Shown here piece by piece: positions 24,079 through 29,250 of a stretch of 29,250 nucleotides of DNA (the first letter of the stretch is position 1; the number at the start of each line of letters is the position of its first letter). The position numbers were made by a program, and so were the translations under genes. This DNA comes from Bacteroidota bacterium (GTDB taxonomy: Bacteria > Bacteroidota > Bacteroidia > Bacteroidales > Bacteroidaceae), in NCBI GenBank assembly GCA_023458215.1, contig JAEXAJ010000170.1, forward strand, positions 1-29,250, given 5' to 3'. A model generated the notes under the pieces. It was not told the origin of the DNA. It ran no database searches and saw only the letters and a list, made by a program, of their open reading frames with translations.

Positions 24079-26664
24079 ATGGCAAACAAGAATACCGTTC
24101 AAGAAACATTCCCCGTACTGGGCATGAGCTGTGCCTCATGTGCCGCGCGGATAGATAAAACGCTCAATCACCAGCCGGGTGTGAGCAAAGCAGCCGTTAA
24201 CTACGCTTCGGCAATGGCAACGGTGGAATATGACAGTTCCCAATGTTCTCCCGAAGCCTTGCAAAAAGCGGTGCAATCCGCCGGATATGACCTGCTGATT
24301 CGGCAAGGCGAAAACACACTCGAAGAAGCCGAGCAGGCTCACGATAAAAAGTATCGCGCGCTGAAATTCCGTACGACATGGGCAATCATACTATCCATAC
24401 CGGTAGTTATCATCGGCATGTTCTTTATGAACATGCCATACGCCAATCTTATCATGCTGGCATTCTCCACTCCGGTCGTCTTCTGGCTCGGACGGAGTTT
24501 CTTCGTAAGTGCCTGGAAACAGTTGAAACATGGCAGCGCCAATATGGATACGTTGGTAGCAAACAGTACCGGAATTGCTTATCTGTTCAGTTTGTTCAAT
24601 ATGCTATTCCCCGATTTTTGGTTGTCGAGGGGGATTCATCCTCATGTATATTTTGAGGCGGCGAGTGTAATTATCGCCTTTATCCTGCTGGGACGCTTGC
24701 TCGAAGAGAAAGCAAAAGGAAATACCTCCACTGCCATCAAGAGATTGATGGGGCTACAACCCAAAACGGTAACGGTCATTGAGAATGATGAACGAAGAAT
24801 GAAGGATGACGAATCAGGCCGCGCTAGTACGCCGAATGGAAATTCTTCATTCTTCATTCCTCATTCTTCATTTGAAAAAGAAATTCCCATTGAGCAAATC
24901 CGCCCCGGAGATATTATTTTAGTAAAGCCGGGCGAACGCATCGCCGTGGATGGTATCGTAACGGAAGGCACTTCTTATGTGGACGAAAGTATGCTGAGTG
25001 GTGAACCGGTAGCAGTATCCAAACAAAAAGACGCCAAAGTGTTTGCGGGCACTATCAATCAGAAAGGAAGTTTCCGGTTCCGGGCAGAGAAGGTAGGCAC
25101 CGACACGCTGCTGGCCAAAATCATCCACATGGTGCAGGATGCGCAAGGAAGCAAGGCACCGGTGCAACAGTTGGTTGACAAGATTGCCGGTATCTTTGTC
25201 CCCGTCATTATCGACATTGCCGTACTCTCATTCATTTCCTGGATGCTGCTCGACGGAGAAAACGGTTTTACCCACGGACTGCTGGCTTTAGTTACCGTAC
25301 TTATCATAGCCTGCCCTTGCGCCTTGGGACTGGCCACCCCAACCGCCATTATGGTAGGTATCGGCAAAGGAGCGGAAAGGGGAATTTTAATAAAAGACGC
25401 CGAGAGCCTCGAAACTGCCAAGAAGATAAATGTGGTGGTACTTGATAAGACCGGAACCGTGACGGAAGGCAAACCGGTAGTCAGCGAACTGATTTGGGAC
25501 ACTCCTACCGAAAATGCCCCAAGCATATTCTACAGTTTAGAGAAAATTTCGGAGCACCCGCTTGCCGAAGCCATTGTAGCCTATTTCAAGAATACGCTGT
25601 TTACGGAAATTGAAGATTTCGACAGTATCACCGGAAAAGGTGTAAAGGGGCGGGCACAGGGTAAAATCTATTATGCGGGTAATCGTAAGTTACTGGAAGA
25701 AAAAGGAATTTCCATCAGTCCGTTGCTGGAAGACGAAGCCGACCGCTTGACTGAGGAAGCTCAAACCGTTATTTGGTTCTCCGATGAAAGACGTGCACTG
25801 GCAATAGCCGGTATCACAGATCGGATCAAAGAGACATCCATACAAGCGGTCGGAGAATTGCGCAATGCAGGCATTGATGTTTATATGTTGACCGGAGATA
25901 ATGAAGCCACCGCCCGGGAGATTTCACGTAAAGCAGGAATTCCTCATTACAAAGCGGGAGTCTTGCCGCAGGATAAAGCAGCCTTTATCAGTCAATTGCA
26001 AAAAGAAGGCAAAAAGGTAGCGATGGTAGGCGACGGCATCAACGACAGTGCCGCCCTCGCCCAAGCCGACCTGAGCATCGCCATGGGAGGCGGCAGTGAC
26101 ATCGCCATGGACGTTGCCAAGATGACCATCATTTCTTCCGATCTGACAAAGATACCGGAAGCTCTCAAATTGTCCCGACTGACCGTACGCACTATCCGGC
26201 AGAATTTGTTTTGGGCATTTATCTATAATATAATAGGTGTACCCATTGCAGCAGGTGTGCTCTACCCCATCAACGGTTTCTTGCTGAACCCGATGATAGC
26301 AGGCGCAGCCATGGCATTCAGCAGTGTCAGTGTAGTGAGTAACAGCTTGCGGCTAAAGAGAAAAAAGATACAAGAGCCTCCTATTCCTGTCAGTGCCGCC
26401 ACAGAACAGGATATAGAACAGAAAGAAGAAGTTAAACCCCTAACGGAAAAAATCATGAAGAAAGAATTTAAAGTAGAAGGCATGACCTGTAATCATTGCC
26501 GTATGCACGTAGAGAATGCATTGAACAGTATAGAAGGCGTAAAAGCCACCGTAACCCTCGATCCACCGATAGCCACCGTAGAGTTTTCGGGTGACGAAAA
26601 GCCACTGAATGCATTGCAAGCGGTGGTGACTGAGAAGGCAGGTGACTATACGCTCAAAGAATAA
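24079..26664 (+). CDS. copA: CopA-type P1B Cu+ exporting ATPase with N- and C-terminal HMA domains
   Basis: An 861-residue P-type ATPase that exports Cu(I) from the cytoplasm across the inner membrane. Order: HMA1 with G-M-S-C-A-S-C (Cys18, Cys21), four helices, actuator domain with T-x-x-V-D-E-S-M-L-S-G-E-P, ion-site helix with A-C-P-C-A-L-G-L-A-T-P-T (Cys412, Cys414), phosphorylation site D-K-T-G-T (Asp456), S-E-H-P-L-A, M-L-T-G-D-N and V-G-D-G-I-N-D motifs, last two helices, a charged linker (about 760-792), and a second HMA with G-M-T-C-N-H-C (Cys804, Cys807). Odd features: about 28 extra residues (236-263) before the actuator domain come from a repeat insertion, and Met793 could start a free CopZ-like chaperone. 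It follows the HMA-AraC gene. Confidence 0.95.
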   Translation: MANKNTVQETFPVLGMSCASCAARIDKTLNHQPGVSKAAVNYASAMATVEYDSSQCSPEALQKAVQSAGYDLLIRQGENTLEEAEQAHDKKYRALKFRTTWAIILSIPVVIIGMFFMNMPYANLIMLAFSTPVVFWLGRSFFVSAWKQLKHGSANMDTLVANSTGIAYLFSLFNMLFPDFWLSRGIHPHVYFEAASVIIAFILLGRLLEEKAKGNTSTAIKRLMGLQPKTVTVIENDERRMKDDESGRASTPNGNSSFFIPHSSFEKEIPIEQIRPGDIILVKPGERIAVDGIVTEGTSYVDESMLSGEPVAVSKQKDAKVFAGTINQKGSFRFRAEKVGTDTLLAKIIHMVQDAQGSKAPVQQLVDKIAGIFVPVIIDIAVLSFISWMLLDGENGFTHGLLALVTVLIIACPCALGLATPTAIMVGIGKGAERGILIKDAESLETAKKINVVVLDKTGTVTEGKPVVSELIWDTPTENAPSIFYSLEKISEHPLAEAIVAYFKNTLFTEIEDFDSITGKGVKGRAQGKIYYAGNRKLLEEKGISISPLLEDEADRLTEEAQTVIWFSDERRALAIAGITDRIKETSIQAVGELRNAGIDVYMLTGDNEATAREISRKAGIPHYKAGVLPQDKAAFISQLQKEGKKVAMVGDGINDSAALAQADLSIAMGGGSDIAMDVAKMTIISSDLTKIPEALKLSRLTVRTIRQNLFWAFIYNIIGVPIAAGVLYPINGFLLNPMIAGAAMAFSSVSVVSNSLRLKRKKIQEPPIPVSAATEQDIEQKEEVKPLTEKIMKKEFKVEGMTCNHCRMHVENALNSIEGVKATVTLDPPIATVEFSGDEKPLNALQAVVTEKAGDYTLKE
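24783..24866. repeat. In-frame inverted heptamer-type repeat inside copA
   Basis: The left arm (24783-24808, built on GAATGAA/GAAGAATGAAG) and right arm (24841-24866, built on TTCTTCATTC) are reverse complements at about 22 of 26 positions, around a 32-bp centre. The element adds residues such as E-R-R-M-K-D-D...N-S-S-F-F-I-P-H-S-S-F between T-V-T-V-I-E-N and E-K-E-I-P-I-E-Q-I, a junction normally joined by only a few residues in CopA. The reading frame is kept. The arms look like the GAATGAAGAATGAAG repeats found in Bacteroides intergenic DNA. Confidence 0.75.
26455..26664 (+). CDS. Possible internal start giving a free CopZ-like HMA chaperone
   Basis: An in-frame ATG at 26455 inside copA, after A-rich sequence, would yield a 69-residue protein starting M-K-K-E-F-K-V-E-G-M-T-C-N-H-C, the size and layout of stand-alone CopZ. 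It sits exactly at the domain boundary after the charged linker. In the full-length protein this is the C-terminal HMA domain. Independent translation is a hypothesis; the domain itself is clear. Confidence 0.3.
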   Translation: MKKEFKVEGMTCNHCRMHVENALNSIEGVKATVTLDPPIATVEFSGDEKPLNALQAVVTEKAGDYTLKE

Positions 26665-26731
26665 TTATAAGTAATGCGAATCAGTAGTTGAATCACTCAT
26701 TTCTGAGCGGATATGAGCTAAATGTGATAAA

Positions 26732-26819
26732 GTGATTGGGTGATAAAGTGATAGTGGGATAATACTCTGTGGCACATAGCGCAGCTACCTTATCACTTTA
26801 TTACCCTATCACCATTTTT
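26732..26819 (+). terminator. Long imperfect hairpin with T-run after copA
   Basis: The left arm (26732-26756) and right arm (26788-26812) pair at about 21 of 25 positions around a 31-nt loop, followed by CATTTTTG. Both arms contain TAAAGTGAT or its complement, and GTGATAAAGTGAT is also directly repeated (26724-26736 and 26740-26752), so two registers of pairing are possible. It is the best terminator candidate for copA. Confidence 0.65.
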
Positions 26820-27050
26820 GCTTCCTTTCTAAAAGCAAAATAAATCTTATTTTGACGTAGTTGCCATGTTTTATCATAATGATTATTTATTACCTCTTTT
26901 GTATGCCAAAAAGAAGGTTATGCAACGTTTTCCGTATCACAATCCATTTAAAAAGAGAGCTGATTTAGGAAATTTCATGAATAAATGGCTTATTAGCATG
27001 CACTAATACTGCATACTTTTCCGCTTTTTCTTGCTTTTATGCAATATTAG

Positions 27051-27182
27051 GGTTACTACCTACGGGCAAAAGGGTTACTACTTATAGGCAATATGGTTAC
27101 TACCTACGGGTAAAAGACCTACTACTTACTAGTAACGCTCCTATAAGTGTTGCCTTTCACTCCTACAAGTGTACTTTCTGAG
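27051..27182. repeat. Array C: six units at 22-bp period with an internal inversion
   Basis: Unit starts are 27051, 27073, 27095, 27117, 27139 and 27161. Units 1-3 share GGTTACTAC and end in ACGGGCAAAAG-like sequence. Unit 4 contains the perfect palindrome TTACTAGTAA (27126-27135). Units 5 and 6 (TCCTATAAGTG and TCCTACAAGTG) resemble the reverse complement of the earlier units: ACTTATAGG in unit 2 (27080-27088) is the exact complement of CCTATAAGT in unit 5 (27140-27148). Unit 1 and array B unit 1 share CTACGGG in similar positions. Confidence 0.75.
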
Positions 27183-27353
27183 AGTTATTTCACTCTATTA
27201 GAAATGTAAACATCTCGATATCATATTTATATACTGACACTTACAATATTTCGTTTGCGTATTTCTGTTAGAGTCGATAGCTGCACCGAAATAGTGCATT
27301 CTCGATGGGATAGAAATGCAAAGTGTCAAAATACTCAATCAACAAGGCGGTTT

Positions 27354-27387
27354 TGAACTAAATGACAAAAGAATTATTTTTAGTTCA
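27354..27387. repeat. 9-bp perfect inverted repeat in the copA-higA gap
   Basis: TGAACTAAA (27354-27362) pairs exactly with TTTAGTTCA (27379-27387) around a 16-nt AT-rich loop. It lies upstream of the stronger hairpin at 27434. Role unknown: part of a small RNA, or an attenuated terminator. Confidence 0.5.
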
Positions 27388-27433
27388 TGTCTTTCGCGTA
27401 ATGCACTAACTTCAACTTCTGATTGACATAAAT

Positions 27434-27476
27434 CGTCCCGCAAACAATGTATTGACATGTTGTGCGGGACGTTTTT
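27434..27476 (+). terminator. Strong GC-rich hairpin with T-run (plus orientation)
   Basis: CGTCCCGCA (27434-27442) pairs exactly with TGCGGGACG (27463-27471), followed by TTTTT. The U-tract serves plus-strand transcripts, yet copA ends about 770 bp upstream with its own hairpin. On the minus strand, downstream of higA, the hairpin lacks a U-run. It may act in both directions or end an unannotated plus-strand small RNA. Confidence 0.7.
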
Positions 27477-27496
27477 AATAAAATACTTGTTTCCTA

Positions 27497-27808
27497 TTAA
27501 AGTAAAGCCGCATACTGACGGATCTTGGCAAGACGCTCCATGAATGTTTTATCACTGCTTGCAACCTGCAAATTATACTTTAATTGCAAGCGCATCAGTG
27601 AATCGGCAGGAATATCCAAAGCAGCTTCGAACATCATCGCCGTAGCAGTAGTCAACATACGCCGTCCGTTCAACAAATCATTGAGTACTTTGTAAGAGAT
27701 ACCCATCTGTTCTGCTAACTTTCTTTGAGATATTTTACGGTATTCTATTTCATCTTTCAACACTTCACCAGGATGTGTCGGGCTATATCCAAATCTTACG
27801 GTTGCCAT
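27497..27808 (-). CDS. higA: HigA-type antitoxin (XRE-family HTH)
   Basis: A 103-residue HigA/VapI-type antitoxin. The N-terminal H-P-G-E-V-L-K-D-E-I (about 12-21) is the family signature, followed by a five-helix HTH: I-S-Q-R-K-L-A-E-Q-M-G-I-S-Y-K-V-L-N-D-L-L-N-G-R-R (about 26-50) and T-A-T-A-M-M-F-E-A-A-L-D-I-P. It would bind and neutralise the HigB toxin and repress the operon through the HTH. It starts 8 bp after the toxin stop on the same strand, in the toxin-first order typical of higBA. The C-terminal tail is slightly longer than the HTH needs. It converges on copA across an 832-bp gap. Confidence 0.9.
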   Translation of the reverse strand: MATVRFGYSPTHPGEVLKDEIEYRKISQRKLAEQMGISYKVLNDLLNGRRMLTTATAMMFEAALDIPADSLMRLQLKYNLQVASSDKTFMERLAKIRQYAALL

Positions 27809-27816
27809 AATCTTTA

Positions 27817-28134
27817 CTATTTATAATGGTTAGACAATTCGATTATATTACATAAAGTAACCACAATCTCAGAAACCTCTTTGGTGGTCTTAAATTCTAT
27901 ACGATATTGGTCATTCACTCTAACAGACTCCAAACCAACCTTATCTCCATATAAAGCCTCATAGTGCAAAGAACGGTATCTAAAGAGATCTTCTACCGTT
28001 GACACAGACTCAAGCAAATCAATAGTCTTACGATACTTTGCAACAATCTGAGGTTGAAAGCGATGTTTCTTATCAGAAGTCTTACCCGTAAGATACAACT
28101 CTTCCAGATAGTCCTTACCAAACTTTATTTCCAT
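27817..28134 (-). CDS. higB: HigB-type toxin (RelE/ParE superfamily)
   Basis: A 105-residue RelE/ParE-superfamily protein of the HigB type, typically a ribosome-dependent mRNA endonuclease. Seen: the N-terminal strand M-E-I-K-F-G-K-D-Y-L-E-E-L-Y, a helical part with V-A-K-Y-R-K-T-I-D-L-L, L-H-Y-E-A-L-Y-G-D-K-V-G-L-E-S-V-R-V-N-D-Q-Y-R-I-E-F (about 57-82), where the S-V-R-V-N-x-Q-Y-R-I strand is the family signature, and a terminal strand ending E-L-S-N-H-Y-K. It is first in the higBA operon, with a minus-strand TATCTTTG box at 28156-28163. Toxicity is inferred from family and from the adjacent antitoxin. The N-terminal part is somewhat longer than classical HigB. Confidence 0.87.
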   Translation of the reverse strand: MEIKFGKDYLEELYLTGKTSDKKHRFQPQIVAKYRKTIDLLESVSTVEDLFRYRSLHYEALYGDKVGLESVRVNDQYRIEFKTTKEVSEIVVTLCNIIELSNHYK

Positions 28135-28155
28135 AATTTGATTGTAAACTCAATA

Positions 28156-28163
28156 CAAAGATA
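28156..28163 (-). promoter_or_regulatory. -7 box (TATCTTTG) for higBA
   Basis: Exact TAnnTTTG match on the minus strand; predicted start near 28149, about 15 nt before the higB ATG at 28134. HigA autorepression would act here; I see no strong dyad overlapping the box. Confidence 0.55.
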
Positions 28164-28255
28164 AAACAAAACCATGAGAGTCCACACCTTTTGAGGACTT
28201 TTTATTAAACAAAAACTTTTCAAGTAAGCTTGCTGTTTTTATGTTCAGTTTGCAC

Positions 28256-28263
28256 TATCTTTG
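28256..28263 (+). promoter_or_regulatory. -7 box (TATCTTTG) for pyrH
   Basis: Exact TAnnTTTG match with a predicted start near 28270 and a leader of about 27 nt. It decides the pyrH start: the TTG at 28261 lies inside the box, so translation begins at the ATG at 28297. Confidence 0.6.
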
Positions 28264-28296
28264 CCGCAAAGAGAAATCATAACACCTTATACGATT

Positions 28297-29007
28297 ATGG
28301 CAACATACAAAAGAATTTTATTAAAACTCAGCGGCGAGAGCTTGATGGGAGAAAAGCAATATGGCATCGATGAAAAGCGTCTTGCCGAATATGCAGAACA
28401 AATCAAAGAGATTCATGAACTAGGAGTGCAAATCGGTATCGTGATTGGCGGCGGTAATATTTTCCGTGGTTTGAGTGGTGCCAACAAAGGTTTCGACCGT
28501 GTGAAAGGCGACCAAATGGGTATGTTGGCTACCGTTATCAACAGCCTTGCCCTTAGTTCTGCCTTAGTAGCCGCAGGCGTAAAAGCACGTGTACTGACTG
28601 CCGTCCGTATGGAACCCATCGGCGAATTCTATAACAAATGGAAAGCCATCGAATGCATGGAAGCCGGTGAAGTAGTCATCATGTCCGCCGGAACAGGCAA
28701 CCCCTTCTTTACAACAGACACCGGTTCCAGCCTGCGTGGCATCGAGATCGAAGCCAACGTAATGCTGAAAGGTACCCGCGTAGACGGTATCTACACTGCA
28801 GATCCGGAAAAAGACCCTACCGCAACGAAGTTCCACGACATCACCTATGATGAAGTCTTGAAACGTGGGCTCAAAGTAATGGACCTCACCGCCACCTGTA
28901 TGTGCAAAGAGAACAACCTGCCTATCATCGTCTTCGACATGGATACTGTAGGCAACCTGAAAAAAGTGATGCAAGGCGAGGAAATCGGAACATTAGTGCA
29001 CAACTGA
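28297..29007 (+). CDS. pyrH: UMP kinase (uridylate kinase)
   Basis: A 236-residue bacterial UMP kinase of the amino-acid-kinase fold, which converts UMP and ATP to UDP in pyrimidine nucleotide synthesis in the cytoplasm as a hexamer. Seen: K-R-I-L-L-K-L-S-G-E-S-L-M-G (about 5-18), G-I-V-I-G-G-G-N-I-F-R-G, G-D-Q-M-G-M-L-A-T-V-I-N, G-T-G-N-P-F-F-T-T-D-T, and the C-terminal V-D-G-I-Y-T-A-D-P-E-K-D-P nucleotide-binding motif. Length is typical. It lies 98 bp upstream of frr, the common pyrH-frr neighbourhood. All core motifs are intact. Confidence 0.97.
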   Translation: MATYKRILLKLSGESLMGEKQYGIDEKRLAEYAEQIKEIHELGVQIGIVIGGGNIFRGLSGANKGFDRVKGDQMGMLATVINSLALSSALVAAGVKARVLTAVRMEPIGEFYNKWKAIECMEAGEVVIMSAGTGNPFFTTDTGSSLRGIEIEANVMLKGTRVDGIYTADPEKDPTATKFHDITYDEVLKRGLKVMDLTATCMCKENNLPIIVFDMDTVGNLKKVMQGEEIGTLVHN

Positions 29008-29052
29008 TTCAAGAAAGATAGCCCCGTTATTGCAGAAAATCAAAAAATGCGT

Positions 29053-29060
29053 TACTTTTG
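29053..29060 (+). promoter_or_regulatory. -7 box (TACTTTTG) for frr
   Basis: Exact TAnnTTTG match in the pyrH-frr gap, predicting a start near 29067 and a leader of about 39 nt. frr thus likely has its own promoter besides read-through from pyrH. Confidence 0.55.
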
Positions 29061-29105
29061 TTCTTGATTCAACTATTAAATAAAGAAATTCCAAAACCCA
29101 GAAAT

Positions 29106-29250
29106 ATGAAAGAAGTAAAAGAGATCTTAGACGAAGCGCAAGAGAAAATGGATATGGCAATCATGTATCTTGAAGAAGCATTGGTGCATATTCGTGCCGG
29201 TAAAGCCGATACCCGCCTATTGGACGGTATTCGTGTAGACTCTTACGGCA
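29106..29250 (+). CDS. frr: Ribosome recycling factor, 5' part (runs off the window)
   Basis: The first 48 codons of ribosome recycling factor, which with EF-G splits post-termination ribosomes. The visible N terminus has K-E-V-K-E-I-L-D-E-A-Q-E-K-M-D-M-A and the diagnostic L-V-H-I-R-A-G-K-A-D-T-R-L-L-D-G-I-R-V-D-S-Y-G, matching the I-R-A-G-R-A-x-P-x-x-L-D-x-I-x-V-x-Y-Y-G pattern. The frame is still open at the window end. The ATG at 29106 gives the standard start. It lies downstream of pyrH, as in many bacteria. Confidence 0.95.
   Translation, partial: MKEVKEILDEAQEKMDMAIMYLEEALVHIRAGKADTRLLDGIRVDSYG

Larger units (their letters stand above)
26665..27496. other. 832-bp convergent gap between copA and higA
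   Basis: No protein-coding gene is supported. From left to right it holds the copA terminator hairpin (26732-26812), an AT-rich stretch (about 26820-27045) in which I see no feature, array C (27051-27182), a region with small dyads (27183-27420) including TGAACTAAA/TTTAGTTCA (27354-27362/27379-27387), and a strong hairpin with a T-run on the plus strand (27434-27476). A small RNA ending at the last hairpin is possible. Confidence 0.6.

Noticed and set aside
24079..26664. E. coli-type programmed frameshift in copA to make CopZ
   Set aside because: That mechanism truncates after N-terminal HMA domains. Here the single N-terminal HMA has no evident slippery site with a pseudoknot-like structure after it, and the CopZ-like domain is at the C terminus in frame.

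Overview
The window reads as a chromosomal segment of a gut Bacteroidota, most likely Bacteroides. The evidence is a SusC/SusD polysaccharide-utilization locus (PUL) with a hybrid two-component regulator, lipoproteins with acidic residues right after the lipobox cysteine, and TAnnTTTG-type -7 boxes in front of nearly every transcription unit. I see no rRNA, tRNA, CRISPR, transposase or phage gene. No species is claimed.

Layout. 1-1736: the start of an unidentified minus-strand gene, then yraN, a MmcQ/YjbR-like gene and a biotin ligase on plus. 1852-4521: a minus-strand pair, a two-TM protein of unknown function and a Sel1-repeat protein. 4522-4945: a gap with a 23-bp-period palindrome array (array A). 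4946-15323: a minus-strand PUL operon, in transcription order a surface lipoprotein, SusC, SusD, a GH30 glycosidase and a GH2 glycosidase; 15528-19589 is its divergent HTCS regulator. 19658-20800: a YqhD-type alcohol dehydrogenase, convergent with a secreted TPR protein (21213-21893); the gap holds a 22-bp-period hairpin array (array B). 22031-26664: a MATE transporter, an HMA-AraC fusion regulator and a CopA-type Cu+ ATPase with an HMA domain at each end. 26665-27496: an 832-bp gap with a long hairpin, a third 22-bp-period array (array C) and further dyads. 27497-28134: a higBA-type toxin-antitoxin pair on minus. 28297-29250: pyrH and the start of frr.

Working model. The PUL captures a glycan at the surface (first-gene lipoprotein, SusD), cuts it with a surface GH30 (probably an endo-beta-1,6-galactanase type), imports it through SusC and trims it in the periplasm with GH2. 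The HTCS senses the imported oligosaccharide. A U-tracted hairpin between susD and GH30 may lower enzyme expression relative to SusCD. In the copper module the HMA-AraC protein is the likely sensor-activator of copA; two direct repeats 21 bp apart lie just upstream of the copA -7 box.

The most unusual signal is non-coding: three arrays of short units with strict 22 or 23 bp periodicity, two of them clearly palindromic with compensatory changes, all next to 3' ends of transcription units. A separate heptamer-type inverted repeat is inserted in frame inside copA.
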